A stretch of 64,000 nucleotides of DNA from assembly GCA_949128115.1 (NCBI GenBank), contig OX421961.1, forward strand, positions 51,872,171-51,936,170, in the 5' to 3' direction. Made by a program: the position numbers and the translations under genes. Positions 44,501-59,000 of this stretch are shown here, piece by piece (the stretch's first letter is position 1; every line of letters begins with the position of its first letter). A model generated the notes under the pieces. The model did no database searches. It was not told the origin of the DNA and worked only from the letters and a program-made list of their open reading frames with translations. Source of the stretch: Anaspis maculata. Taxonomy: Eukaryota > Arthropoda > Insecta > Coleoptera > Scraptiidae.

Positions 44501-47500
44501 GGTGTACTGTTACCTAACTTGGTCATACCACAGTCATACTGTGATGTAGTGTGTTGGGAAATGGAATTTTGAAATGCAGTATATTCATTTTTTACTTCTG
44601 GGTAAATCATTCAGAGGGCATTTGGAATAGAATTTTTTGCATATTGTATGAGTCTCAGGTCTCTTACTGATATACATCATGCACTGAATATGTTATTTGC
44701 TTTCACAAGATCATGTGAAGGATTTGTTTCGGGCGTTGTTACCACTGGCATTACCATTAACATGACTGTGAACATCTCCATGTAGTTTCTAAAATCTGGT
44801 TTTCAACATTACCATTGTAATCAAAATTAACACACACTACTAAGGCCTAATTGATAAGAGACGACATTCAAATACAAATGTCTGAAATCCATACATAACA
44901 GTATAAGCAAGAACCTGGATTAGGGTAGCTGAACTGATCATGACTTGAAATCGGTAAACGATAGAATCCATAATTTAAACAACGCAACGTATAATACAAC
45001 GAAAAAAACTGTGCCGATTAAATCTAAACCAGAAAGAAATTTGTCAAGTTAATGACAGTGAAAGGAAGCTGAATGCTGACGGTATAGTGTGAATGTGCTG
45101 AATTGTTTGTGGACATTGAGATATTTAGTAGTACCAATTGATTTTCTGAATTTTTACAAAATTTTTGAAAAAAGTCATGTTTTATTGACAAATATTAAGT
45201 ACCAATTCCAATCTTCTGATTTTTGTTACTTAGCCACCTTCCCCGATTTTTTCTGCTGAACGGTTACGAAACAATGGACCAGATCGACCTTTCGCACATT
45301 TTTAAGTAAGGGAGCTCTTGAAGTTTGTTAATAGATCAATAATTATACCATTATTACTGATCGTGCAAAAAAGTCCTTCTAGGTAAAATAATTAGCTAAA
45401 TAAAAAGCATAGTGAAGTAAAATTTTTATACTTGAATTGGCATTCAACTTGGAAAAAAGTAATGTAAGTAATGGGACGGCTAATAACGGTTTGAACTCTC
45501 TTCATTACGAGGCAATATCCCGGTTCGGTTCAAGTCTGATCCAGGCAAACATTTATGTATACATAACTATAAATCTACAAAGCTAAACTCGTCGAATTTA
45601 GATAATATAGAATTGGTTTGTTTTAATAGCAACGTCAATACGTAATTTAAACTCAAGTTTATAATGTGTCATAATAACAGAAGATGCAGGGTCAATGAGC
45701 GCATTTATTTTGTGAACCCGCCTGAAATAGGATTATAATAGAATTCACGACAAAATTGAAGAGCCTTTCGTCGAATTAATAATAACAAAAACGAGGACTG
45801 ATATTTCTTGTTCAAAATCCAAATCAGGTGGAGGCTGCACCGCATTCAGAACCAATTATATGAAAATCTTGTTATCCACTCGTACACCTATTCTACGATC
45901 TATTGAACCTAAAATCAAACCTTAATTTCTTATTTCAGAATCCTTAGCGTTTATTTACTTCAGTTCAGATAAAGTTTTATACCATCTAGTTGAATAAAAA
46001 TAACGCAACCACAGGTACGCAACAATACACACAACTGATAAACATTATCAAGTAAAGTGCATGATATTTGTATCCGCTGTTTGTGTAATAATAATTTATT
46101 AAGCACGACTGTTCTATTAATCACAAATAACTGTACCTGCTTATTTGATGGAAAATATTGACGAAGTCTAAACAATGAGAGGATTAATCAATTAATTTTT
46201 TGTGCATACAAAGGAGAGTTTCTTTTTCTCACTTTCTTCAACATTACGACTATAAAACAGGTACTGGGAAATACTTGGGAATATTTTCCATTACATAAAA
46301 AACTCAAAAAGGCAAACGCATTAGAAACGAACGAAATAGTGCTGAACCCGCATGCATGATTGTGCCAAAGAGTTAATTATCCAAGCCTTCTTTGGATTAA
46401 ATAACAGAAGTATGCAGTGGACATTATTGTCTATTTCTATAAACTTTGGAAAACAGCCAAGCTTCGCGGCTGTGGGTAACCTTCAGTCGAGTTACAATAA
46501 TAATCAATGTCAATGGCAAAGAAAAATGTTTCCAACATTTTTTCAAGCTCTTAAGATGCATTTTTTTTTAAGCACCCGGAACTTCAGCTGAAAACTATTT
46601 TCATTCATGATATTATCCACAATCTCATCAACATGTATTCTTTTATAAGCCATGGACATTGCTCAAAATTTGAAAAAATTGAAATAACCTACCGTTATTG
46701 TTTCTGGCGGCGGCACGTCGGAGCAGACACTCAGCGAATTCTTCTTTTTGGCTGAAGAAGCGGACGAACGAAACAGTTTCGACTTCCTCTCGCTAATTTC
46801 CTGCATCAAATTGCTGAATTCGCTGTCGCCAGACAGTTTGCTGCGAATGGTCGACAAATGTTCTCTAGGGGGCGATCCCGTCTGAGGGTCAGACTGACCT
46901 TCCGGATCTGTGTAACACACGTCAGCATTGCCGTCGCTTCCCGAATAAGCCTTATCGTCGATGAACCTGTCGGTGTCGCTGAACTGCGTCGGATTCGAGT
47001 CCAGCAGACTTTTGCTGCTACTGAAGAACGGCCTGAGACTGGGCTTTGGCGTGCTGGAGATTGACATGGTGTCCTGTTCACCACCGGAATCTTCGTCGCA
47101 ACTGAGCGATTCGAGTTCTTGAAATAACGCTTGGATGTCGTTCGGATTGGACAGATCTGCGGCTCTGCCGCCCTCGCTGTCGGCCACACGGAAGCGTCTC
47201 AACAACGACACGAAACGTTGCTTCAGATTGTGCTGGAGTTTTCAAAAACAACGAAGGTTAAATGTTGAATCGGAGGACGATTCAATAGTGTTTACCCTAG
47301 CGTGTGGCATTTTAGTTCTGATCGGTTCGCTGTCGGACAAATCGACAGCTTCGTCTTCTCCGGAACTGATTTCGTCTTCATCATCGCTGAAGTCGTGGTC
47401 ACGGTCGCCTTTGTGCTCCTGATCCACGGGCGTCGAACTCACTTGCAGAAGCGTAAGTCGAGCCACTGGACCGATGGTCTTGTCTTTTCCGCCGCTTTCC

Positions 47501-50500
47501 GGCATCATCTCGAGCTCCAAGTCCATCTGTCTTTGTAGCACCTACGTTTCAACATTTCGAGTTATAGTACAAGCGCCAGGGATAAAAAATTGGGGCAGTA
47601 ACGAAATAATTCCAAATAGACTGGAAATCGGCTTAAAATGATCTTTACAGTTTCTGCAAAATTGCTTTGTGCAGAATATCTCAATTTATAGCTCTTTGAT
47701 ATAAAGGCGCACTTGTAATTCTTTGTAGCCAATTTAATTGTTAACAATTAGACATAGGTACCAACCGTCTCGTATATTGTATTCACAATGGTAGTGTGTC
47801 TGGAAATAATTGTATATCACATACCGAGGTGGAAAGCGTCTCATTACAGCCAAGGGATTCAACATATTACCGAGGCGTGCCGAGGTGAGATAGAATTCCG
47901 TAGTCTGTAATGACGCTTTACTCCGTGGTATGTATAGGACTTTATTCACAATGATCCAGTTTAAATGCAAATAATTGGCTTTATTTAAAGTTTTTCGCGT
48001 CAAACGTTTTTTATCAGGTAGGCATAGGCAACCTTTTCAAACAACGCATCCATCAACACTCCGCGCTCCGCGACTGTTGTTTAGATCAGATCACCTCTCT
48101 TCATACGTCACTTTCCGCCCTAGTCCGAAAGTGACATTATTTTCCAACCTGTAAGGAATCACTCACTTACCAACTTTTCAAAAGTTAGAAATGTATCGAT
48201 TGCTAATTCATTGTGAATAAAAGCATTTTTCGTAGTCGTTTCATAGATACATAACGCGCAAAGTAAATACATAATCAAATATATTAGTTTTGCAGTTTAT
48301 GTATTTTATTTATTTGTTTTTATTTATTTAATCGACTTATTTACCGAGGCGACATTCAGCTATTAGCTGCTCTACCATGCAACCTCGAGGACAGAACAAA
48401 ATATCCATGGATGTAGCGGGATTCGAACCCGCACAGCGCAGCGCGAGTGAATCAGCTTGCCACACCTATACCACTCGGCCACGACCGCTCCCAATACACA
48501 ATATTGCGCGGAAGTGGCGCTCCGACACGGATGTCATGCGAACTTAGAAAACGGTGACAAGTTATCATTGCGCATGTTTAGGGCCGCTATTCTTAAATCG
48601 TGTGAGAAAAGTTCCTGGGAGTAAAATACATTCCGCAGTACACTGATGTAGCGAATGTTGCCTAAAATCGTGGTTTTTAGGCAACTTTCGCTACAGAAAT
48701 GTAGTACGGATTATATAAAACTCCCAGGGACTGGACTCTTCTCACACGATTGAAGAATAGCGGCCCAGAATTCGACAATGACATTGATTTCTGTGTTTGA
48801 CGTTGACATTTTGTCCAGTTTTATCAGCAACTTGTGAAGCCTTCCGATTTAAAATGGATATTCGGCGGTCGAAAAAGTGTGTGTCACTCAGAGGACCGAC
48901 TGTCGCCACACCATGCTGTCGTTAATAAATAATAAATAATAAATAATATTTATTGATCCCGTTTTGGACATCACAACAAATGTATAGGGACAAGTCATAT
49001 ACAATACAGCAATACAATACAGCACTGATTAAATGAAATATCCCCAGACAATTTTGCGGTAAATTTGAATGTTATGGTTGAAGTGTTCCATGTTTTTTTT
49101 ATTTCGTAATTTGGGGCATTTAGGAATGACCCCTTACATATGTGCTTTCATGAATAGGTTGCGAGGGTTACACCGATTTTTCTATGTAATCACTTCTACT
49201 TGAAAACGACGCATAATCCATTAAGCTTAGTTTGAGAATCACCTATTTTACAGCGTAACATATGGAAGACTTAGAACGAATCACCTCGTTTTTTAGCGCA
49301 TGCGCTAAGCGGTCACGCAATATTGTGTATTATCTAGCTTGACATTTGTCAAAGTAGTGTCAAAATTAATAAATTCGAGTTTTCTCTCGATTTAAGGACG
49401 GAGTTGAATTGGTAAAATAAGCGTTGCGGAATCAATCCCTGTGGGTTTATTCCTTGACAGAATCTCACCATTTAGGTTTCTTCCGAAAGCTACAAGGATG
49501 TATTTTTTTTCTTCGATTTTTCGATTTTGAAAATGCCAATTTCAAACCAAAATACATCCTTGTAGCTTTCGAAAGAGACCTAAATGGTAATATTCTGTCA
49601 AGGAATAAATCCACAGGGATTGCTTCCGCAACGCTTATTTCACCAATATAACTTCGTCCTTAAGGGCGGCATTTCCTAGTGTTTTTTCTTAAAACGTGAG
49701 TTTCATGAGAGTCAGTGGAGTAAGAGACTTGAAAAAAAGCAGAGTAATCTAAAATCTAGGATGAAAATTATGAAGTATTCAAAAATTTCAAAATTCGAAA
49801 AACTCAAAAAAAATTCTAAATTTTTATATTTTCTTCAAAAAAAGTCCCTCTATCTCTTGCCAGCCCAGATTTGAATGACTCATTTTTTTACATTTTCAAC
49901 TGCTCAGATTTGGCAGAAACTCACGCCACAAGAATCTATCTGTTTCTCTTTCGCTCTGCAGCTTATCCGCAGTCTTTTCGGCCATTTTTTATGCTAGAAA
50001 ATGCCGCCCTTGAGCAACGAATACGAAAAACGTTGTTCGATACACGAGTGCTGTGCTTTTTCAGGCCCTCAGTCTCTTTCGCAGCATTCGGCTACGCCTC
50101 ATGATGGCAAACACGGCTTTGGCCCTGAAAACATGCTCTTGTATCGAAAAATACTATAGGTCGCGGGAACTAACCGTCACCTTGGCACCCGCTATGGCAA
50201 CGTTGCAAGTATGCCTGACGTGGCAACAGCGCATCGCGTATTACCGCGCTTCAGCCACTTTCGCTTTGCACCAGGAGCTGCTCCGGGTAGATCACTAGAT
50301 ATAGAAAGTAGATGCATACGCCAATCATGGCCCAACTAGATCTAGTCTCTTTGTCTAGTGATCTACCCTGAGCAGCTCCTGCCGGCACAACAAAAGCGCC
50401 TCTTACCAGCTTCTTGCTCACGCTTGCGCCTGATGGGGTGCCAAAGTAACGCTGTACGCACAAAAGATCTTATAGGTCGCAGTGCAGAAAGGATCCTCCG

Positions 50501-52993
50501 CTGTAGAGATTCGCTTGTCTTTGACATTACTTAGTGAAATCTTGAGTTTAGCACATTAATTTTTTTGATAAAGCGACAAAATTATCCATATATTTATTAC
50601 AACTTCACCACTAAAGAAAATTGTATTAACAAGTAGGTACTAGTGAAAATAACATTATACCATATACCCATCTTTAGGCCTCCATTTTTGTTCCCGCGAC
50701 CTATTGTGTAACAGCGTCGCATTATAGTCCAAGGGTTCGTGATATAAACTATTCATTTCGTGATAAAGGCATGAAATATGTAGTACGAGTGGTCTTCATG
50801 GCCCTCTTTTGAAATGTAGACATAGCGCTACGCCGTACTTTGACTGGGGGAACGCTATGAGCCTCCTTGAAAATTGAAGGCTGCATGAGCTTCTTCAAGA
50901 CACCGTTAAATATCGCGACATCCTCTCAAAAGTTAATCATTCGACTCAGCTTTAAACCTCAACATTAACAACAGTTGTGTCGCCATGTCTACAGTGTTCT
51001 TCATATTCAAATAAAATATTATTTTCTTTGAAGTGTCATAAAAATCGGTTTTTAATAATCTTTTCATGCAAGAAAAGAATAGATGGATCTGTTATGTATC
51101 ACTTGTCACTAATTCGCATCTGCTGAAGTCATATGTAAAGTCCGTTTTTCGATATGACATTCTAGAAATAACAAATCTCCGCAAATCCCAAAGAAATAAG
51201 CCAAGGGGGTGTTACATTGAGAAAATATATTAATTTTAAATGCGTTTTACAATAGTTTCTGACATAATTGTTGATATTGTGAAACAAGCGGCGCGTCAAT
51301 TTCTCCGCAGTTTGATGGTAGGTCCATCCAAGCAGTGGGACCGACAAGCGCGCGGTTAACCTGAACTCTGTCTTCAACCCCCGACGCAGATGTAGATGTC
51401 CGACACATCCACGCCCTGCGATGGTACCTTTCCGACTTCGTCCGTCTCCCTGACTGCGCCGTCAGTTTCCCAGTTGGAATATAGTTGAATGAATTTCAAT
51501 CAAACTCTACAGCCCTGACTAGCGACGGTGAGTAAAAGCGAAACCGGCTGATGGAGAACTAAATAAAGACGTCGTGTAACTTCAAGAATTTCAAGACGCA
51601 GGGGCTTGGGCGATTTTTACGAAACACGAAGGTGGTATGCTAGGAAAATTCTGATACGAACACGAACTTCGTAACCGATTGACGGCGAGCTCCCAGTACT
51701 GTACTTTAAAGACGTTGTCAAAACGCTGACTGTTGATTAAGCAGTTTAGTTGTTGTAGTTACATTGTTACAGAATAGACGTCGTCACTATGACGGATGTC
51801 GGATAGAGCCATACATCCGGTCTTCCGCTCATCCACTAAGCAAGCGGATTCGGCCGCTAAAGAGTCATTTTGCGTACTTGTTACATAATAGTAGTTTACG
51901 TGTTTGTTGTGTTGATACATAAGATATTAAGACTTTTATATAAGCTGTATATGGATTTTACAGTTTATGTGCTTAATTTGACACTTGTCAAAATAACCTC
52001 AAAAACTACAACATTTTCACAATTTGCACTGAAACAAACACGTAAAATGTTGTACAACACTCGTGGCTTGTTACACAAGATATTTTCCGACCCTCAGCCT
52101 CTTACAGAACTCGGGCTGCGCCCTCGTTCTGCGAATTTCGGCTTCGTGTCTGAGAACCACTTATGTAACAGCCAACTCGTATGATAATAGTATATTATTA
52201 TACGAGTTTAATAAGTCGAAGTTTGTCACACGACTGTTTTTGGGGCACGACGAACGCAGTGAGGAGGGTCCCAAAGGAAGGAGTGTGACGAAACGTCTTA
52301 TTAAACGAGTGCAATATACTATTTCACATATTTTGCCACGAATATTTGAAAAAAATTGGAAAATTTTAGGGTTAGCAACGCCGTTTAGTGTCATAAAAGT
52401 GGAGCGCCAGTACGACACGCGTTTCCGTGTCGAAAAGTGGCCAGTACGATACGGGAGTAGATAAACTACTATTATCTACAAGCGTTAAATAATACCCGTC
52501 ACTTTTAGCACGTCGTCATGGGCAACGTGAAAAAATGATGATTCTGCGCGTTCCTGTCATATTTTCAATAAATTCTGACATTTACCAAACATTTCAAAGA
52601 CCATTGTAGATAAAATTCTGTACGATACACGCGTTAAAAGTGTCTTATTTTGTTCGCGGGGTTGCTCTACTCGCTAATGCTCGTTTCGCAAGCGTCCCCG
52701 CTCACAAAATAATACCTGTCACTTTTAACACTCGTATCGTAAATAGCTATGACGTAATACGTGCTAAAAGTGCATCTTTTCGGTCTATAATCGCGAGAAT
52801 ACCGAAAAGACAATTTTAGCACGAGATGCATACACTGCTTCACGTGCAATCGCAACTTTTACTTTCCCGGCCCCACCAACATGGAGGGAAAGTATTGTAA
52901 TGGTGCAGAAAAAAGTTTTGAGATTTCACCGGATATATCCATTTTGAGGTGCCCCAAGTCGATTAAGACCATTTCCAGAATGATGTCTGTCTG

Positions 52994-53070
<77 letters not shown>

Positions 53071-56000
53071 TCTTCCACGATAACTGCCGAACCGTTTATC
53101 CGATCGATTTGAAATTTGATATGCAGACATGGTTTCGCCCTGGAATGACCGGATTAGTTTTTGGCTGTCATCTGTCAAACAGAAGTGTCACTATCAGCAA
53201 ATGACAGAAGCTACATCTCACGGAACTTGACTTGCGATATGTCATTTGAAAGCCCTTGATGAACTGTATTCAGAACAGTTAAAAATATTTTCCTGCCTGT
53301 TATCTGTCAAATTATAAAAAATATCAAAGTCTGGAACTTTGCCATTTAATTATTCAAAATCTATATGACAGATGTGAACCAAACCCGGCAGGAAGCAACA
53401 TTACCAAAGAATCAAACTAATGCTGAAGTTGGAGTTTCCCATCGTTTTCCGGACAAGCGCTATGAATTTTCAAAGTTTGGCCTGGCCGAATTCAGCCGGG
53501 CTTGCCTGTTCCTCGATTTTTGGCCTATTAAATTTTTTTAGCAACATGGCAACCAAACCGGTTGGTAACTACGTTTTTGTTACGAATTGTATCAATGTCA
53601 AAGTGACAACATGAACGCTGTTCTCGGCAGGTTCTCGGTGTTTTCTTTAGTATCTTCTTGCATCATTTGAGGCAACAGTGCGAACCGATCCTTTGTGTTG
53701 TTTGGGGCTCCGTAAACCCCCTTGTGTTTTCTGTAGCTTTAGCAACTTCAGTATGCCCATTCCATTGACGTATATGTACAAACTGTAATGTGTGCAGTTC
53801 CCTTATTTGATTCGGTACCAGGGCCCCATCCCCATGGTGTCTGCTGTTCAAGGCCCCATCTGTGTCTATCAGATTTTGCCGTTTCAGGCCAAAACTGCGG
53901 CCTTGTGTCTTCTTGGGTTCGTTGAAGCCCTCTAGGCTCCTGGTGTCTACGGGTGTCTTTTGAAGCCCCACTGAGCCCCCCCTTTTTTTAGTTTTCAGAA
54001 CTATCGTGCCTTCAGGTGTGGTTCGGACCTAACTTCTTGATGGGCTCGAAGTCTCATTTCAGAGGTCACCACTTGGGGGCCCTGAATTGCACTCAATTAG
54101 AACTCTGCCCCAGGTTTTCAATCCGCGACTGATTTTCACCGGCTATTTTTCAAACAATAATTTAGGTTGCATCATTGAAGGCAACAGTGCGCCCCGATTA
54201 ATTGTGTCTTCAGGTGTTGTTTGGGGCTGCGTAAACCCCTTTGTGTGGAACTAGCATTGCATTCTTGAGATATCACAACAGTTAACTACCTGTAGCTCTA
54301 ATCAAATCGAAATCAGGTACGAAAACATAAGGTCAGCCTGGAATGACCTGATTAGTTTTTGGATAGATGATTTCGATCGGGAGTCCTCAAGGGACACATT
54401 GGGTCTGGGCTTGTCTGGATGCAGCATTGCATTCTCCAAATTCGCAACAATTGTCTTCCTAGTTCTACCTTTCGAAGTATTTTATCACTATGGAAACCTA
54501 AGAACCTGTCACTTATTTTGTAGGCTCAACAATGGATGCAGAATGATCGCATAACGCACAACTTACTAGAACTTTTTCAATCAACTTTTCAATTAAATCC
54601 AACTTCCCCGAAGGGACGCCTAAATCAAACTCATTACTGACGTCCCTGAATACCGCCGGGAAAGTTTTGTGTCGCCCCACAACAGATTTTTACAATAACA
54701 AATAAGCAAAAATATCGAGAAAATTATAATTTATTTTATACATATACATATAAAATGTATATTAAGTTGCCATGGAAAAACAAAAGACAATCTTGACAGC
54801 CCTCAAAATTTGTTTCGCTGCAAAATGCCCAACGATTTACGAAGCGATGTCGACATCCCCCGAGAAATTCTGGGAGCTGCGTTCTTTTGTCTTCCTTTCC
54901 TACTCTTTTGCGTTCACGATTCGTATTTCTGGACTGCGGCCACAATAATTGGCGTTGACTAGGGATGTCCAAATGTTGGTGAATCGATTAGTGCTAATCG
55001 AATCGAATCGTAATCAATTGTTTGATTCGATTAAAAAATCGCATGAAATGAATCGATGCATCGAAAAGAACCGATCTTAGTGCATTCAGTTTGGCGGGGC
55101 AACTTGTTTAGGTTTGTGGTCTTAATAGATGACGTCCCTGGCGAGAAAATTTCAGAATAATAATAATGTTGACAATAATAAATGATTTTTCATCAATTGT
55201 CGACACAAATGACCAAAAAATCGAACGGCTTTTCGGCATCAACGAGTGTTGTCGCTTGCGTAATAATCGAAACAACAATCACATTAGTTTGAATCGATTC
55301 ACTAAATAATCGTATAATTCGTATACAGTTGAATCGATTCAACTTTTCAGATGCATCGTTTCCATTGAATCGATTCAAGTATGAATCGAATCGAAGTTGG
55401 ACATCCCTAGCGTTGACCTGACATTTGCGTTGACATAACAGTGCCAAAAAATTACCTTGAAAGCATAACAGTGCTAAAAAGTAACATAAGAGTGCCGAAA
55501 TGTGACATAAGACGTCTGAAATATGCGAGGAAATATGTCGAAATACTGAGAAATGCCACTTTCAATACGGTCTCTGTTAATGATAAAGTAAGCATTAAGG
55601 GACGATTGCACATAAAATATTATTTAGGAATTTTACATTGTTTCATTCATCACCCTGATAACTTTATATAAAGTTTTTTACGTCAAACATGAACAATGCA
55701 GATAATTTTAAGAATATGTCTCTTCAAGTATGAGATTTCGCGTGGGACTGTAACGCGTTCCTGGCCATTAGCCGAGCCATTAGCTAATGTCAATTAGATC
55801 TCAACATTATTTTGACCAGGAATGCAATACAATCCCGCGAGCAAGCTTTCAACGGAGTGTTACGCAGAAATTCTTTGGAAGAGTTCATCAAAGTAGGCTA
55901 CCGACAATATATTCATAATCACCTTTTTGAACAAAAGTAGGTTTCAAGGTTCAAGGTTTATTCATGACTCACCCTATAGGTACAGTGATATTCTTGACTA

Positions 56001-59000
56001 TGCTATTGGATCGAAATAATAGAGAGTGAGTTATTCGCATCCACAGTGGGTGTGAGTGAGTAAGTGGACAATTGGAGCGTTGCGGCGAAGAACGTGGAAC
56101 TAGGATGGAAAGTATGAGTCACTCTCAGTTATTCACGCTCCAAGTGTTCACTTACTCACTCACACCCACTGTGGATGTGAATGAGTCACTCTCAATAATT
56201 ATTTCGATCCAATAGGGTGATTGCATGTAGAGGAAGTTTATGGCAAAATGTCAATAGTGTCATTGTCATCGGTAAAGTTTCATCCATGTGGAGTCAACGT
56301 TAACCGGACTAACCTCACTAAATACTGTCATTTTTACGTGTTTTGTTCACATACTGGTTTGTTCGGCGTTCACAAGATTAAGATTGTGATTTCTAATCAT
56401 TCTAACAATGCCTTACACCTGTTAAGTGCCCAAATCCTTGTCTATGGCTTCAATGCAATTCCCTAACAAACGTCAAAACATAACTAACTAGTAGTCCAGT
56501 AAAATGAGGCGATTTTTATGCTAAAGTTGGAACTAATTAGGGACTCGATGAAAAAAATATAGCAATGTAGAGAATGAAAAACTGAGTAAGAAAAACCAAA
56601 GTTTCATTTCCAGCCATCCCGGGAACCATGGTAAAAAAAATGAAGAAGATGGAAAAACCTTCTCCGCGGCCTTTCTTCTGAAACGCTGAGAGAACGGTGG
56701 AAGATGTGTGGAAACTGTCACAGACAAAGTTGTAGAGAATTTGATAATCTACAAAAAAGTCCCCGAGGGCATACATCTCACTTCTTTAGTTTAGCCAATA
56801 ATCGCGGTCAAAGTGGCGCGCCGGTCCAATGGAGTGGAAAAACTGTCCGCTTGCCATTTCTCCTGGAATGCTGCGAGAGCGACAAGAGATATCCAAAAAT
56901 TGCGAGTGACAAAGTTGTAGAGAATTGAATGCCCCACTAGAAAGTCTTTGAGGCCAATCATTAGCTTCTTTAGTTTAGCCGTGAACTAGGCTCGAAGTTG
57001 CGCGATGATCCTGTCAATGAAGTGGTTCTTTTGGAAAACTTACAAAAATCCTAGACTCTATGGAAAATATATGACAATGTAGAGGATGAAAAACTGGATC
57101 TTAGAAACCAAAGTTTCATTCCACACCGTTCCGAGAAATCTGAGAAAAAAAAATTAAAAATTGATAAATTGCGATTTTCACTCCCAGCTTCCACACTGAA
57201 TACTGAAATAAACGTAATAAATATGAAAAATGTGGACAGACAAGCTTGTAGAGAATTAAATGATCTATAAAAAATCCCCTGACGTCATGTATCTATCCTT
57301 TTCGACTTAGCTGCGGAGCGCTAATTAAGTTGGGGCACATGACTCGTGACGCGCCGCATCTGGCCAAACTGCTACGACCGACGTTCCGGTGATTGTTCGA
57401 TTGATTATAAAACATGAGATAAAATTTCAAACAAATGCAAGCTTTCTTTAACGTCTGGTAACTATTGTTGAAAATGTAACTCCGCGGATGAACGCTCTGT
57501 TCTCTATAAATTTTCTTGTTCGGCAGAATTAAAACTGAGATACTCGTATTTTGTAACACAATATAATCATTGGAAAACATGTGGGACGTTTCATAGGAAC
57601 ATGTTTTTCAACAATTTTTTTATGAACAATGATGACGCCTTCTTCATTTATATGGCGGTGATATTGCATGGGAGCAGGACGGATTTTCCTCGGGATTTTC
57701 ATCGACATATGATGGTGGCGCGTCTTCAACGGCACATCGCTCTTCATCCTTGTCGTTGTAGTCATCATCATCATCATCGTCTTCCGAGACGACAATGCGG
57801 GAAGCATTCAAACGGGTAGCTCCACCGGAATGGTGGCAAAATTCGGTGCGCTTGAGCCCAGCTTTCCTGCATCCGCAAAGCTTTTCGCAGTTATTTAAGC
57901 ATCTGCAGGAAATCAGCCGAAGCAGATATATTTTCGGGAGCTACTTGATCCTGAGTTCCAATTGGCATCAGTAGGGAATTATTAGGTTTCCAACCCCATT
58001 ATTCAGGTGAACAGTTATTATTTCCGAGCCACTGCTGAATTTCGTGGTAGACCCGTCTTACGTGTTCCTTGGTCGCAGACGACGTTAAGGGAAGCTGTGA
58101 AAGACCAACCGCTGTCTTTGCCCGTCCTACAGCGGCTTGGAATTTTATGTATTATCTGTAATTGTCCAGCTAATACGAGTATCTCAGTTTTAATTCTGCC
58201 GAACAAGAAAATTTACAGAAAACAAAGCGTTCAACCGCAGAGTTACACTTTTGACAATAGTCACCAGATGTTAAAGAAAGCTTGCAATTGTTCAAAATCT
58301 TTCATTATGTTTTATAATCAATCAAACAATCACCGGAACGTCGTAGCAGTTTGGCCACATGCGGCGCGTCACGAGTCATGTGCCTCAACTTCAATAGCGC
58401 TCCACAGCTAAGTCGAAAAGGATAGATACATGACGTCACGGGATTTTTTATAGATCATTACATTCTCTACAAGCTTGTCTGTCCACATTTTTCATATTTA
58501 TCACGTTTATTTCAGTATTCAGTGTGGAAGCTGGGAGTGAAAATCGCAATTTGTCAAGTTTTAATTTTTTTTTCTCAGATTTCTCGGAACGGTGTGGAAT
58601 GAAACTTAGGTTTCTGAGATCCAGTTTTTCATCCTCTACATTGTCATATATTTTTCATCGAGTCTAGGATTTTTGTAAGTTTTCCAAAAGAACCACTTCA
58701 TCAACAGGATCTTCGCGCAACTTCGAGCCTAGTTCACGGGTAAACTAAAAAAGCTAATTATTGGCCTCAAAGACTTTCTAGTGGGGCATTCAATTCTCTA
58801 CAACTTTGTCACTCGCAATTTTTGAATATCTCTTGTCGCTCTCGCAGCATTCTAGGAGGAATGGCAAGCGGACAGTTATTCCACTCCATTGGACCGGCGC
58901 GCCACTTTGACCGCGATTATTGGCTAAACTAAAGAAGTTAGATGTATGCCTTCGGGGACTTTTTTGTAGATTATTAAATTCTCTACAACTTGGTCCCTGA

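Noticed and set aside
46806..47189. Long alternative minus frame overlapping PACS exon 4
   Set aside because: It is a shifted frame of a conserved PACS exon and breaks the PACS match.
48411..48492. Functional tRNA-Ser
   Set aside because: A and B boxes are present but the acceptor strands do not pair and the anticodon arm is degenerate, so it is a SINE head.
52881..53204. 107-codon frame with a long Cys-Val run
   Set aside because: It is the translation of the (GT)n microsatellite; the opposite strand gives His-Thr.
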